A DNA stretch of 59,847 nucleotides from Pseudomonadota bacterium (GTDB taxonomy: Bacteria; Pseudomonadota; Alphaproteobacteria; Acetobacterales; Acetobacteraceae), in the NCBI GenBank assembly GCA_021781835.1, contig JAJXWD010000002.1, forward strand, positions 85,288 to 145,134, written 5' to 3'. Below, in pieces: positions 8,343 through 18,000 of the stretch (within the stretch, counting starts at the first letter, position 1; each line of letters opens with the position of its first letter). The position numbers were made by a program, and so were the translations under genes. The notes beneath the pieces are model-generated. The model searched no databases. It was not told where the DNA came from and saw only the letters and a list, made by a program, of their open reading frames with translations.

Positions 8343-10744
8343 TAGAACTGGGTGCCGAACGAAATGCGGAACTGCTGCGGCTGGTCGCCGCGATATTTGA
8401 CGACCGGATAGGCCAGCGACAGGTTGATGAGGCCAAACGGCGTGTTCCACGACACACCGGCACCCGCGCCGACACGCGGCATGCTGTTATCCACCACCGG
8501 CCCGGCCTGGGTGCTGTTGATCGTCCGCGCGCCCCACAGCGAGCCGACATCGACAAAGGCAAAGCCGGTCATGCCCAGATCCGGCGAGATGGGCAGCGGG
8601 AAGTGCATTTCGGTGCTCTGCGTCCACATATAGCGGCCGCCGATCTGCCCGCCGGAATATTTCAGGCTGCCATTGCTATAGACCGGCTCGACATAAGGCC
8701 CGATGCCGCCATCGGCGAAGCCGCGCAGATTGTCGCCGCCCACGAAGAAGCGGTCCTCGACCTTGTCCTTATACCCGCCGATATCGATCAGATCTCCCGC
8801 CGTGGCCGAGAGTTTGAGCACCCAGCCCTTGTTGCCAAAGACCTTCTCGAGCGGGATGTAGTAGGAAATGTCGGGGCTGAGGCGCACATAGCGCGCGCTG
8901 CCGCCAAGGCCGGCGAAATCGGTCGTCAGGTCGAGCAGCAGGCCCGAAGTCGGGTTCTGGTCGTTGTCGAGATAATCGAACGACAAGGACTGGCTGAGCT
9001 GCGACAGGGTCGAGACGCCGTATTCGGTCTGGATATAGGCGTTGGTGGCCGTGCCGGTGGGGATGTTGTAGATGTTGCGGCGGCTGAACGTGTAGGTGAA
9101 GGTCTGCTGCACGTTGTCGTTAAAGCGGTAACCCAGGCGCAAATCGCCGCCGATGGTGCTTTCGGAGTACGAATAAGCCTGCGAGCTGCCGGTGTAGGAG
9201 TTGGTGACCGTGCGGAACAGATCGAACCCGGCGATGAGGTTGCGGTCGAGGAAATACGGATCGGTGATGCCGAGATTAACCTGCGTGCCGCGCTGAGCGA
9301 GCATGGCGTTGATCGACCAGTTGGTGCCGGTGCCGATGAAATTATTCTGGCTCAGCCCCGTATTGACCAGCGCGCCCATGGAGGTGGAGTAGCCGCCGCC
9401 CAGCGAGAACTGGCCGGTGGCCTGCTCGTTGACGGCGGTGTTGAGCACCACTTGCTGGGGCGTCGAGCCCGGGCTGGTGGTGATCTTCTCATCTTTGAAG
9501 AAACCAAGGTTTTTCAGGTTCTTGGTCGAATCGTCGATCTTGCTCTGGTTATAGGCATCGCCCTCGGCAACGGTCAGCTGCCGGCGGATGACCTTGTCCT
9601 CGGTGCGGGTGTTGCCGGTGATGTCGATGCGCTGGATATAGACCTGCGGGCCGTTGATGACGTTGAGGGTGATGGTCAGCGTCTTGGTGGCGGGGTCGGT
9701 CTCGACATCGGGGTTGACCGTGGCGAAGGCGTAGCCCAGGTCGAGCGCGCGCTTGTTGAGCGCCTCGATGCCCGATTCCAGCGCATCGCCATCGAACCAG
9801 TCGCCCGCCGAGAGCGGCACCAGACCGCGCAGCTCGGACTCGCTGAGCGTGGGGATGCCGGACTTGATCGTGACGGACTTCACGCGATAGCGCGGGCCCT
9901 CGTTGATGTCATAGGTCAGGTAAAAGGATTTATGGTCCGGGCTCAGCGAGGCATTGGCCGAGACGATCTGAAAATCGGCATAGCCTTTGTGCAGATAGAA
10001 TTTGTGCAGCAGGTACTCGTCATAGTCGACGCGCTCGGCGCTGTACTCATCGGCGGACGAGAGGAAGCGCCACCAGGTATTCTCGCGCGAGGAGATGATA
10101 TCATCGAGCGTGCCGGCACTGAAATGGTTGTTGCCAATAAACTCGATGCGGCTGATCTTGGCGGCCACGCCCTCGTTGCAGTTGAACACCACATTCACCC
10201 GGTTATCGGGCAGTTTGATGACATTCACCTCGACGGTGGCGTTGTAATAGCCTTTTTTGGCATAGGCCGCGAGCAGCGCCTGGCGGTCGGCCTCGGCGGC
10301 TTCGGGGGTGAACACGGAGCGCGCCTTCAGGGCGATGGCCGCCTTGGCGTCCTTGTCCTCAAGCTCCTTGTTGCCGGCGAACAGCACGTCGTTCACGGTC
10401 GGGTTCTCGACCACCGCGACATTCAGGCTGTTGCCCTGGCGGGTGATTTTCACATCCGAGAACAGGCCGGTGCCGAACAGGGTCTTCACCGATTCGTCAA
10501 TTTTTTGCTGGTCGAACGGCTGCCCCACCTGCGCGACCATGTAGGCCTGGATGGTGCTGGCATCGATGCGGTGATTGCCACTGACCGAAATGGCCGAGAT
10601 GACACCGCCCGCCGGAACGGCGGCCGGGGCGGATTGCGCCCAGGCACGGGCCTGGGGACCAGGAGCGGCCAGCATCGCCGGCAACAGACAGACGGACGCC
10701 AGAAGGACGGAGCGCGGCTTAAGCAATCGAAATCTCCCAAACAT
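8342..10744 (-). CDS. bamA: Outer membrane protein assembly factor BamA
   Basis: BamA is the Omp85 core of the beta-barrel assembly machine. The 800-residue product has a signal peptide ending near ARAWAQS, five POTRA domains (residues about 45-415) and a 16-strand barrel. The conserved loop-6 motif appears as GGDNLRGFADGG, and the chain ends in the terminal aromatic FRISFGTQF. The ATG at 10744 is preferred over an upstream in-frame start because it places the signal peptide at the N-terminus. It heads the bamA-ompH-lpxD-fabZ-lpxA group. The 154 bases before it contain an inverted repeat TTGGCAC/GTGCCAA (10783-10789 and 10810-10816). Confidence 0.96.
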   Translation of the reverse strand: MFGRFRLLKPRSVLLASVCLLPAMLAAPGPQARAWAQSAPAAVPAGGVISAISVSGNHRIDASTIQAYMVAQVGQPFDQQKIDESVKTLFGTGLFSDVKITRQGNSLNVAVVENPTVNDVLFAGNKELEDKDAKAAIALKARSVFTPEAAEADRQALLAAYAKKGYYNATVEVNVIKLPDNRVNVVFNCNEGVAAKISRIEFIGNNHFSAGTLDDIISSRENTWWRFLSSADEYSAERVDYDEYLLHKFYLHKGYADFQIVSANASLSPDHKSFYLTYDINEGPRYRVKSVTIKSGIPTLSESELRGLVPLSAGDWFDGDALESGIEALNKRALDLGYAFATVNPDVETDPATKTLTITLNVINGPQVYIQRIDITGNTRTEDKVIRRQLTVAEGDAYNQSKIDDSTKNLKNLGFFKDEKITTSPGSTPQQVVLNTAVNEQATGQFSLGGGYSTSMGALVNTGLSQNNFIGTGTNWSINAMLAQRGTQVNLGITDPYFLDRNLIAGFDLFRTVTNSYTGSSQAYSYSESTIGGDLRLGYRFNDNVQQTFTYTFSRRNIYNIPTGTATNAYIQTEYGVSTLSQLSQSLSFDYLDNDQNPTSGLLLDLTTDFAGLGGSARYVRLSPDISYYIPLEKVFGNKGWVLKLSATAGDLIDIGGYKDKVEDRFFVGGDNLRGFADGGIGPYVEPVYSNGSLKYSGGQIGGRYMWTQSTEMHFPLPISPDLGMTGFAFVDVGSLWGARTINSTQAGPVVDNSMPRVGAGAGVSWNTPFGLINLSLAYPVVKYRGDQPQQFRISFGTQF

Positions 10745-10898
10745 AGAGATCCCGGAACCCGGAATCATCTGTCTTGCGGCGTTTGGCACGCGGGGCGCTT
10801 AGCGGCAAGGTGCCAACCCCCCGATCGCCGAATTCGTGCGGACGAATTTGGCGCGAATCGGGCCGGTGGCGCCAGCCGGGCGCGCGGCCGCGGCGGTC

Positions 10899-11984
10899 TT
10901 ACAATAAATGCGTCAACCACGCGACCGCCCCCAGGCGGTTGAGGTCGTTGAAGGTGGTCATGAGCATGAGCGACACGATGACCAGCAGCCCGACGCGGAG
11001 TCCCGCCTCGCGGGTGTTGGCCGAAAGCGGGCGGCGCAGCACGGCCTCGAAGGCGTAAAACAGCAGATGCCCGCCATCGAGCACCGGAATGGGGATGAGA
11101 TTGACCAGACCGAGATTGATCGAGAGCACCGCGATCAGCCCGATGATGGAGGCCAGCCCCATGGCGGCCGCCTGCCCGGTGACCTGGGCGATGCCCAGCG
11201 GCCCGGCAAGGTCTGAAAGTCCCTGATGGCGCACGAGCAGGGTCAAAATCCCCTGCCCCCAGCCGCCAATCTGGCGCCCCGTCTCGCGCAGGGCCGCCAC
11301 CATGGCGGGGCCGGGCGCATAATGGCGGAACGCCGAGGCCTGACCGACCACGCCCAGACGGCCGATCTTGTCCGTGCCCTCGGCGACATCGCCCAGCTGC
11401 ACGGGCAAGGTAAGGGTGGCCGCGCCGCGCCGAACGGTGAAATCGAGCACCCGGTCGGGGTTGGCGGCAACCATGTCCTGCAGGGCCTGGAAATCGACGA
11501 TCGGGGCATCGCCGATCTTCACCACCCGGTCTCCGGCCTGCAAATGCGCGGCGGCGGCGGGTGAGTTGGGCAGGATCTGCGACAGCACCGGCTGGGTGAC
11601 CATCTGCCCAACGGTCATGAACAGGCCCGCGAACAGCACCACGGCAAGCGCCAGATTGGCCAGCGGCCCGGCCGCCACGATCAGGGCCTTGGCGCCCAGC
11701 GGGGCGGCGCTGAAGGAGCCGGGCGCGGCGGGGGCGGCGTTGGGCGCGTCATCCTCCCCCCAGCCCTGCATCTTCACATAGCCCCCCAAAGGCAGGGCCG
11801 AAACTTGCCAGACCGTGCCCGATTTGGCCTTGCGCGCGAACAGCGCCGGGCCAAAGCCGATCGAGAACACCTCGACCGTGACACCGCACGCCCGGGCCGC
11901 CACATAATGCCCAAGCTCATGGACATAGATCAGCACCGCGATATCGACGATGAAGGACAGGATGGTGCGCAGCGTATCCCACAT
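10899..11984 (-). CDS. rseP: Site-2 intramembrane metalloprotease RseP
   Basis: RseP cuts membrane-spanning substrates such as anti-sigma factors after a first cleavage. The 361-residue product has the zinc motif H22-E23-L-G-H26 in the first transmembrane helix and one recognisable PDZ domain (residues about 125-200). The third zinc-ligand helix carries IPIPVLDGGHLLFYAFE near residue 310. The order dxr-rseP-bamA is the conserved envelope arrangement. Only 3 bases separate it from dxr. Confidence 0.95.
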   Translation of the reverse strand: MWDTLRTILSFIVDIAVLIYVHELGHYVAARACGVTVEVFSIGFGPALFARKAKSGTVWQVSALPLGGYVKMQGWGEDDAPNAAPAAPGSFSAAPLGAKALIVAAGPLANLALAVVLFAGLFMTVGQMVTQPVLSQILPNSPAAAAHLQAGDRVVKIGDAPIVDFQALQDMVAANPDRVLDFTVRRGAATLTLPVQLGDVAEGTDKIGRLGVVGQASAFRHYAPGPAMVAALRETGRQIGGWGQGILTLLVRHQGLSDLAGPLGIAQVTGQAAAMGLASIIGLIAVLSINLGLVNLIPIPVLDGGHLLFYAFEAVLRRPLSANTREAGLRVGLLVIVSLMLMTTFNDLNRLGAVAWLTHLL

Positions 11985-11987
11985 GGC

Positions 11988-13151
11988 TCAGGCGGCCCTG
12001 GCGCTGGCGAGCTGGGCGGCGGACTCGCGCGCCGCCAGATCGAGCGCCAGCACGGCGGCCAGATCATCGACCGCCGGAGCGCCGTGGCGCTGCATCACCG
12101 ACTCGACGATGGCCGCGATGTCGAGAAAGCCGATCCGCCGCTCCAGAAACGCCGCCACCGCCACCTCATTGGCCGCGTTCAGCACCGTGGGCGCGCCCTG
12201 GCCGGCGATCAAGGCCTCGCGCGCCAGGCGCAGGGCGGGAAAGCGCACCTCGTCGGGGGCGGCGAATTCGAGCTTGGCGACCTCGACCAGATCGAGCTTG
12301 GGGGCCTGGGTGGCCAGGCGCCCGGGCCAGGCCAGCGCATGAGCGATGGGAATGCGCATGTCTGGCGAGCCAAGCTGGGCGAGCACCGAGCCGTCAGAAT
12401 AGCACACCATGCCGTGAATGACCGATTGCGGGTGCACGAGCACGTCGATTTTGGCGGAGGGCAGGTCGAACAGGCGGGCGGCCTCGATGACCTCCAGCCC
12501 CTTGTTGAACATGGTTGCCGAATCGATGGAGATCTTGGCGCCCATCGACCATACCGGGTGCTTGAGCGCGGCCTCGCGGGTGATGCCGCGCATCTCCTCG
12601 AGCGTATAATTCCGAAACGGCCCGCCCGAGGCGGTGAGCACGATTTTCTCCACCGCCCGGCCATTGCCGTCGGCCATGGCCTGCATGATGGCGTTATGCT
12701 CGGAATCAACCGGCAGCAGCGTGGCCCCGGCCGCTTTCACGGCGCGCAAAAACACATCGCCCGCCGAGACCAGCGCCTCCTTGTTGGCAAACGCGATGGT
12801 GCCGCCATGCCGCACCGCCGCCAAACTGGGCTCCAGCCCGGCGACGCCGGTGATGGCCGCCATGGTCCAGTCGGCCGGCAAGGCCGACGCCGCGATGACC
12901 GCCTCGCGCCCGCCGGCCGTTTCCAGCCCCTCGCCCGCCAAGGCGGCGCGCAGCTCGGGCAGCCGCGCTTCATCGGCAATGACGGTGATTTGCGGGCGAA
13001 AGCGCCTGGCCTGCTCGGCCAGCAGCGCCACGTTGCGCCCGCCAATGAGCGCGACCAGCGTGTAGTCTCCGGGGTTTTCTGCCACAATATCAAGCGTTTG
13101 CGTACCAACGCTACCAGTTGATCCGAGAATGCTCACGCGTTTTACCGCCAT
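11988..13151 (-). CDS. dxr: 1-deoxy-D-xylulose 5-phosphate reductoisomerase
   Basis: Dxr converts DXP to 2-C-methyl-D-erythritol 4-phosphate, the committed step of the MEP isoprenoid pathway. The 387-residue product has the NADPH loop GSTGSVGTQTLDIV (residues 10-23). Metal and substrate motifs are LLPVDSEHNAI (around 195) and TASGGPFRNY (around 222), and it ends with the usual helical C-terminal domain. Its start overlaps the cdsA stop by 10 bases, so it is coupled to the uppS-cdsA pair. Confidence 0.97.
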   Translation of the reverse strand: MAVKRVSILGSTGSVGTQTLDIVAENPGDYTLVALIGGRNVALLAEQARRFRPQITVIADEARLPELRAALAGEGLETAGGREAVIAASALPADWTMAAITGVAGLEPSLAAVRHGGTIAFANKEALVSAGDVFLRAVKAAGATLLPVDSEHNAIMQAMADGNGRAVEKIVLTASGGPFRNYTLEEMRGITREAALKHPVWSMGAKISIDSATMFNKGLEVIEAARLFDLPSAKIDVLVHPQSVIHGMVCYSDGSVLAQLGSPDMRIPIAHALAWPGRLATQAPKLDLVEVAKLEFAAPDEVRFPALRLAREALIAGQGAPTVLNAANEVAVAAFLERRIGFLDIAAIVESVMQRHGAPAVDDLAAVLALDLAARESAAQLASARAA

Positions 13152-13927
13152 AGGGGCACGCCTTTCGCTGCCAAATAAGCCAGCAGCACCGCCATGGGCG
13201 CCGCAGTCAAAAATCCATCCAGCCGGTCAAACAGGCCGCCATGGCCGGGGATGGTCCGGCCGGAATCCTTCACGCCCAGTTTGCGCTTAACGGCGCTTTC
13301 CATCAAATCTCCCGCTTGGGCGAGGGTGCTCAGCACCACACCCCACACCAGCGCGCCCAGGCTGAATTGCCCGGTCATGCCCGCCAGCATGCCACCGGTC
13401 AGCGCCGCGCTCAACAGCCCGCCCGCCGCGCCGCTCCAGGTTTTGCCGGGCGAAATGGCGGGAGCCAGCTTGGGCCCCCCCATGAGCCGGCCGGTGAGAT
13501 AGGCGCCGATATCGGTGCCCCAGATGACAAACACCAGATAGGCGGTGTCGAGCAGCCCGACATCGGGGCGCAGGCGCAGCCAGAGAAGCGAAATGCCGCC
13601 AAGCCCGGCATAGGGCACGCCAAGCCCGGTAAACCGCCCCAGCCGCCACCAGGCCAAGCCCGTGGCCAGGGCAATGGCGGCCATGCCGGCCAAAAACCCG
13701 AATTTCGCGGCGAGCGCCCAGATCAGCCCCAGCACCACCGCCAAGCCCCAAGGCTGGGGCAGTTTCGAGAGCGTGCCCCATTCATGGCCCAGGCCGATCA
13801 TGGCGATCGCCAGCAGCCCATCCCACGCCCAGCCGCCATGGCCGAGGCAAAACAAGGCCAGCGGCCCCAGCACCAGCGCCGAGGCGGTACGCACATAAAT
13901 ATCCGACCAGCGGTTGGGGGCTGGCAT
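13142..13927 (-). CDS. cdsA: Phosphatidate cytidylyltransferase CdsA
   Basis: CdsA makes CDP-diacylglycerol from phosphatidic acid and CTP at the inner membrane. The 261-residue product has about seven to eight hydrophobic segments and the C-terminal signature KDSGRTIPGHGGLFDRLDG. The open frame starts earlier, but the ATG at 13927 (MPAPNRWSDIYVRTASALVL) follows uppS by one base and matches the family start. It is part of uppS-cdsA-dxr. Confidence 0.95.
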   Translation of the reverse strand: MPAPNRWSDIYVRTASALVLGPLALFCLGHGGWAWDGLLAIAMIGLGHEWGTLSKLPQPWGLAVVLGLIWALAAKFGFLAGMAAIALATGLAWWRLGRFTGLGVPYAGLGGISLLWLRLRPDVGLLDTAYLVFVIWGTDIGAYLTGRLMGGPKLAPAISPGKTWSGAAGGLLSAALTGGMLAGMTGQFSLGALVWGVVLSTLAQAGDLMESAVKRKLGVKDSGRTIPGHGGLFDRLDGFLTAAPMAVLLAYLAAKGVPLWR

Positions 13928-13928
13928 G

Positions 13929-14663
13929 TCAGACCGGCCGGGCGCCAAAGCGCCGTTCTCTGGTGGCGTAATTCTCGAGCGCGGCGGCGAACTCGGCGGC
14001 CCCGAAATCGGGCCACAGGCCGGGGGTGAAGAGTATCTCGGCATAGGCGATCTGCCAGAGCAGGAAATTCGACACGCGCTGCTCGCCGGATGTGCGGATG
14101 AGCAGGTCCGGGTCGGGCAGGTCAGCGGTTGAAAGAAACCCGCTAAAGCTTTGTTCTGTAATCTCTTGCGGCGAAACGCCCGCCAGCATGGCCCGCTTCA
14201 CGGCGGTCACGATTTCGGCCCGCCCGCCATAGGAAATGGCCATCACCAGGGTCAGTTTGGTGTTGCTGGCGGTTTTGCGCTCGGCGGCGTCGAGTTCCTC
14301 GGCCAGGGCCGGGCCAAAGCGTTCCCGCTCGCCGATCACCCGCAGCCTCACGCCCTTCTCATGCAACTCGGCCAGCTCGTTGCGCAAATAATGCTTCATG
14401 AGAAAGGTGAGGTCGGCCACCTCATCGGCGGGGCGCTGCCAGTTTTCGGACGAAAAGGCGAACAAGGTGAGATAAGGCACCCCATGATCGATCGCCGCCT
14501 GAATGGTGCGTCGTACGGCCTTGGCGCCCTCGCGGTGCCCGGCCACGCGCGGCAGGCCGCGCGCTTTCGCCCAGCGGCCATTGCCATCCATGATGATGGC
14601 CACATGCCGGGGCACGTCAAATGCAACGTGCCGGGGCACGCCAGGTGAGACCGGCTCAGACAT
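13929..14663 (-). CDS. uppS: Undecaprenyl diphosphate synthase
   Basis: UppS is the cis-prenyltransferase that makes the C55 carrier lipid for wall and surface glycans. The 244-residue product has IIMDGNGRWA with catalytic D26, the FSSENWQRP region, and the late signature DLLIRTSGEQRVSNFLLWQ. The start overlaps the frr stop by one base. The N-terminus contains a small duplication (RHVAFDVP then RHVAII) before the core, absent from the fold itself. Confidence 0.96.
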   Translation of the reverse strand: MSEPVSPGVPRHVAFDVPRHVAIIMDGNGRWAKARGLPRVAGHREGAKAVRRTIQAAIDHGVPYLTLFAFSSENWQRPADEVADLTFLMKHYLRNELAELHEKGVRLRVIGERERFGPALAEELDAAERKTASNTKLTLVMAISYGGRAEIVTAVKRAMLAGVSPQEITEQSFSGFLSTADLPDPDLLIRTSGEQRVSNFLLWQIAYAEILFTPGLWPDFGAAEFAAALENYATRERRFGARPV

Positions 14664-15229
14664 CAGACCTGACGGATGTCCTTTTCCTTCTCGGCAAACG
14701 CCTCATCGACACGCTTGATATAGCCGTCCGTGAGCTTCTGCACCTCATCGGCCCAGTGGCGCTCGTCATCTTCCGAGATTTCGGACTTCTTGAGCAGCCC
14801 CTTGATCTGCTCCATACCGTCGCGGCGCACGCCACGAACCGCGATGCGCGCGCCCTCGGCGTATTTATTGGCGGCTTTCACCAGCTCGATGCGGCGCTCC
14901 TCGGTCAGCACCGGCAGGGGCACGCGCACCGTCTGGCCATCGGGCTGGGGGTTCAGCCCCAGGCCGCAATCGCGGATGGCGGCGACCACCGAATTGATCA
15001 TCGAACGGTCCCACACCTGCACGGTGATCATGCGGGCTTCGGGCACGGCAATGGTCGCCACCTGGTTGATGGGCATGACCTGGCCATAGGCCTCGACCTT
15101 CACCGGCTCGAGCAGTGCCGGACTGGCGCGCCCGGTGCGCAGGCCGCCAAATTCGCGCTTCAGCGCGTCGAGCGCGCCATCCATGCGGCGGGTCAGATCC
15201 TGTTTGATCGTCGATAAATCGGCGGGCAT
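14663..15229 (-). CDS. frr: Ribosome recycling factor
   Basis: RRF splits post-termination ribosomes with EF-G. The 188-residue length and the motifs [32 protein letters not shown] and [20 protein letters not shown] are diagnostic. The gene lies 9 bases after pyrH and one base overlaps uppS, as in most alphaproteobacteria. Confidence 0.98.
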   Translation of the reverse strand: MPADLSTIKQDLTRRMDGALDALKREFGGLRTGRASPALLEPVKVEAYGQVMPINQVATIAVPEARMITVQVWDRSMINSVVAAIRDCGLGLNPQPDGQTVRVPLPVLTEERRIELVKAANKYAEGARIAVRGVRRDGMEQIKGLLKKSEISEDDERHWADEVQKLTDGYIKRVDEAFAEKEKDIRQV

Positions 15230-15238
15230 GGCGGTTTC

Positions 15239-15967
15239 CTAGTTCTGCGGTTCGGTGATGCGGGTAAACAGCCCCTCGCCGCGCATGACAGCGGCAAAGG
15301 CACCGGGGGCGTGGATGTTGAACACGACGATGGGCAGCTTGTTTTCGCGCGAGAGCGAGATGGCCGAGGCATCCATGACATTGAGGTCACGGGCCAGCAC
15401 GTCGAGATAGGTCAGTTCCTCGTAACGCTCGGCGGTGCTCACCTTGCGCGGGTCGGCGGAATAAACGCCATCGACCTGCGTGCCCTTGAGCATGGCGTCG
15501 CAATTCATCTCGGCGGCGCGCAGCGCGGCGGCGGTATCGGTGGTGAAGAACGGGTTGCCGGTGCCGGCGGCGAAAATCACCACCCTGCCCTTTTCCATGT
15601 GGCGCATGGCACGGCGGCGAATATAGGGCTCGCACACCGAGGACATGGGAATGGCGGTTTGCACGCGGGTCGGCACCTCGAGCTTCTCGAGCGCGCTTTG
15701 CATGGCCAACGCGTTCATGACGGTGGCGAGCATGCCCATATAGTCGGCCTGGGCGCGGTCCATGCCGGCGGCGGCACCGGCGACACCACGGAAGATGTTG
15801 CCCCCGCCAATGACGAGGCTCACCTCGGCGCCCATGGCCACCACGGCGCGCACATCCGAGGCAATGGCGGAGACCATGTCAGTATCAAGCCCGTAATCGC
15901 GCTTGCCCATCAGGGCCTCGCCCGAAATCTTCAGCAGCACGCGCTTATAAAGCAGAGAGCCGGTCAT
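15239..15967 (-). CDS. pyrH: UMP kinase
   Basis: PyrH phosphorylates UMP to UDP. The 242-residue product is of the amino-acid-kinase fold, beginning [15 protein letters not shown], with [13 protein letters not shown] and [19 protein letters not shown], and late substrate residues in [20 protein letters not shown]. It follows tsf after a 79-base gap that contains a strong hairpin, so part of its expression may be attenuated relative to rpsB-tsf. Confidence 0.98.
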   Translation of the reverse strand: MTGSLLYKRVLLKISGEALMGKRDYGLDTDMVSAIASDVRAVVAMGAEVSLVIGGGNIFRGVAGAAAGMDRAQADYMGMLATVMNALAMQSALEKLEVPTRVQTAIPMSSVCEPYIRRRAMRHMEKGRVVIFAAGTGNPFFTTDTAAALRAAEMNCDAMLKGTQVDGVYSADPRKVSTAERYEELTYLDVLARDLNVMDASAISLSRENKLPIVVFNIHAPGAFAAVMRGEGLFTRITEPQN

Positions 15968-15991
15968 GGAATCGTCCTTTCTCTACAACAA

Positions 15992-16021
15992 GGGCGGTGC
16001 CAGACCAACCCGGCACCGCCC
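15992..16021 (-). terminator. Hairpin between tsf and pyrH, possible attenuator
   Basis: A perfect 10-bp stem, GGGCGGTGCC (15992-16001) with GGCACCGCCC (16012-16021), encloses a 10-base loop. On the transcribed strand it is followed by TTGTTGT, a weak U-rich tail. It would act as a partial terminator or a 3' end for rpsB-tsf mRNA. Confidence 0.55.
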
Positions 16022-16046
16022 CCTGCTAGCTCATCAAGCGAGTCGG

Positions 16047-16952
16047 TTAAACCCCGGCGGCGGCGGCCACCTCGGCGGCGAAGTCGGTGACTTCCTTCTC
16101 GATGCCCTCGCCCAGCGTGAAGCGCACGAAGCGGGTCAGCTCGACGCCGGCCTTCTTGGCCACGTCCTTCACCTTGCTCTCGCCGTCATGCACCCAGGTC
16201 TGCTCGAGCAGCACCACATCCTCGTAGTACTTCTTCACGCGGCCTTCGACCATCTTTTCGATGATGGCTTCGGGCTTGCCCGAGGCGCGGGCCTGCTCGG
16301 AGAGCACGTTCTTCTCGCGCTCAAGGGCGGCGGGGTCAACCTCGGCGACCGAAAGCGCGTCCGGGCGGGTAGCGGCGACATGCATGCCGATCTGGCGGCC
16401 AAGCTGGGCGGTGGCTTCATCGGCCTTGCCGGCCAGGCCCACGATCACGCCGATCTTGCCCAGGCCCGGCTTGAGCGCCGAGTGGACATAGGCGGCGGCG
16501 GTGCCGCCGGGCACGTTGATGACGGCCACGCGGCGCACCGAGATGTTTTCGCCGATGGTGGCGATCATGTTCACGGCCTCCTCGGCGACCGTGCGGCCGG
16601 TGCCGGGATAGGCGGCGGCCTTCAGGGCCTCGACATCATCGGAGCCCTCGAGCGCCACCTTGGCGACGGTCTCGACGAAATTCTGGAAAGCCTCGTTGCG
16701 GGCCACGAAATCGGTCTCGGCATTGATCTCGACGACCGCGGCCTTGCCCTCGGCCAGCGCCACACCAACCAGCCCCTCGGCGGCCACGCGGCCGGACTTC
16801 TTGGCGGCGGCGGCGAGGCCCTTCTTGCGCAGCCAGTCGATGGCGGCTTCCTTGTCACCGTTGGCCTCGGTCAGCGCCTTTTTGCAGTCCATCATGCCGG
16901 CGCCGGTCGTTTCGCGCAGTTCCTTCACCAGCGCGGCGGTAATTTCAGCCAT
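16047..16952 (-). CDS. tsf: Translation elongation factor Ts
   Basis: EF-Ts is the GDP-exchange factor for EF-Tu. The 301-residue product starts [19 protein letters not shown] and contains [14 protein letters not shown] and [13 protein letters not shown], the signature regions. The ATG at 16952 is chosen because an AGGAG ribosome site lies just before it; the longer open frame adds non-conserved residues. It follows rpsB after about 96 bases. Confidence 0.98.
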   Translation of the reverse strand: MAEITAALVKELRETTGAGMMDCKKALTEANGDKEAAIDWLRKKGLAAAAKKSGRVAAEGLVGVALAEGKAAVVEINAETDFVARNEAFQNFVETVAKVALEGSDDVEALKAAAYPGTGRTVAEEAVNMIATIGENISVRRVAVINVPGGTAAAYVHSALKPGLGKIGVIVGLAGKADEATAQLGRQIGMHVAATRPDALSVAEVDPAALEREKNVLSEQARASGKPEAIIEKMVEGRVKKYYEDVVLLEQTWVHDGESKVKDVAKKAGVELTRFVRFTLGEGIEKEVTDFAAEVAAAAGV

Positions 16953-17020
16953 GTCTCTGCTCCTGTTAATTGTTGCGCGCGGCACCGGAAGGCACCGCGC
17001 GTCTCCATTTGTTCAACGGT

Positions 17021-17042
17021 TCCGCCCGGGGGGCCGGGCGGA
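17021..17042 (-). terminator. Hairpin just after the rpsB stop codon
   Basis: A 9-bp perfect stem, TCCGCCCGG (17021-17029) with CCGGGCGGA (17034-17042), has a four-base loop and lies 6 bases after the rpsB stop. No U-run follows, so it is more likely an mRNA stability or attenuation element between rpsB and tsf than a full terminator. Confidence 0.4.
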
Positions 17043-17048
17043 GGTAAA

Positions 17049-17813
17049 TCAGGCCTGCGCCTCGGTCTCGGCGGCGTCCAGGATCGGGGCCTCGGCGGCG
17101 CCGAGGTCGATGCCCGACGAGCCCAGCTCGGCCGAAATGCCATCGAGCACGGAGGCGGCGAACAGGTCGAGATAGAGGGTGATGGCGCGGATGGCGTCAT
17201 CATTGCCGGGCACGGGGAAGGTCACGCCGGCGGGGTCGGAGTTGCTGTCGAGGATGGCGATGACCGGGATGCCCAGCTTGTTGGCTTCCTCAACCGCCAG
17301 CTTCTCCTTGTTGGTGTCGATCACCACCAGAATGTCGGGCAGGCCGCCCATGTCCTTGATGCCGCCCAGCGCGCGCTCCAGCTTCTCGCGGTCACGCGTG
17401 AAGTTGAGGATTTCCTTCTTGGAATAGCCGTGCGTCTCGCCGCCCAGCATCTCGTCCATCTGGCGCAGGCGCTTGATCGAGCCGGTGATGGTCTTCCAGT
17501 TGGTGAGCATGCCGCCCAGCCAGCGATGGTTGACATAATACTGCCCGCAACGCTGCGCGGCTTCGGCCACATAGTCGGCGGCGGCGCGCTTGGTGCCCAC
17601 GAAGAGCACGCGGCCACCGGCGGCGGTCACGTCGCGCACGGCTTTGAGCGAACGCTCGAGCAGGGGCACGGTCTGCTGCAGGTCGATGATGTGGACCTGG
17701 TTGCGCACGCCGAACAGGTAGGGTGCCATGCGCGGGTTCCAGCGGCGGGTGTTGTGGCCAAAATGGGCGCCGGCCTCGAGCAGCTGGCGCAGAGAAACGT
17801 CGGGGAGTGCCAT
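17049..17813 (-). CDS. rpsB: 30S ribosomal protein S2
   Basis: S2 binds the head-body junction of the small subunit. The 254-residue product begins [20 protein letters not shown] and shows [20 protein letters not shown] and [10 protein letters not shown], which are conserved in the family. The ATG at 17813 is chosen over an upstream TTG. The C-terminus carries an acidic, alanine-rich tail. The 183-base leader holds two identical hairpins and a candidate promoter. Confidence 0.98.
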   Translation of the reverse strand: MALPDVSLRQLLEAGAHFGHNTRRWNPRMAPYLFGVRNQVHIIDLQQTVPLLERSLKAVRDVTAAGGRVLFVGTKRAAADYVAEAAQRCGQYYVNHRWLGGMLTNWKTITGSIKRLRQMDEMLGGETHGYSKKEILNFTRDREKLERALGGIKDMGGLPDILVVIDTNKEKLAVEEANKLGIPVIAILDSNSDPAGVTFPVPGNDDAIRAITLYLDLFAASVLDGISAELGSSGIDLGAAEAPILDAAETEAQA

Positions 17814-17920
17814 GGGCAATCTCTTTCCTTATCTAATCCGGTTCTATCCTCCGCGGGGGAAGCACCAAATGGCACCGGACCTTACAGGCTTACGCCCGGA
17901 CAGGCCCCCGCGTGTGAATT

Positions 17921-17965
17921 TGCCCGCACCATGCGGGCATGTAACTCTGCCCGCACCATGCGGGC
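17921..17965 (-). repeat. Two identical hairpins in the rpsB leader
   Basis: TGCCCGCACCATGCGGGC occurs twice, at 17921-17938 and 17948-17965, spaced 9 bases apart. Each copy folds into a stem of seven to eight base pairs with a three-base loop. Both lie between the candidate rpsB promoter and the rpsB start, so they would be the first structures of the leader RNA. A role as an S2 autoregulatory site or as a terminator of the upstream ATPase gene is inference. Confidence 0.7.
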
Positions 17966-17971
17966 GGGCGC

Positions 17972-18000
17972 CCTATGGCAAATTTTCACGCCGGTTTCAA
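17972..18000 (-). promoter_or_regulatory. Candidate rpsB promoter
   Basis: On the minus strand TTGAAA (18000-17995) and CATAGG (17977-17972) are separated by 17 bases. The -35 overlaps the stop codon of the upstream ATPase gene. The start point would fall at about 17965, right at the first twin hairpin. Confidence 0.35.

Noticed and set aside
10780-10830. Possible sigma-54 promoter in front of bamA (TGGCAC and TTGC)
   Set aside because: The distance between the two elements is too short for a -24/-12 pair.
14590-14650. Small in-frame duplication at the UppS N-terminus
   Set aside because: It is a real repeat of a few residues outside the conserved core, but too short to imply more than local slippage.
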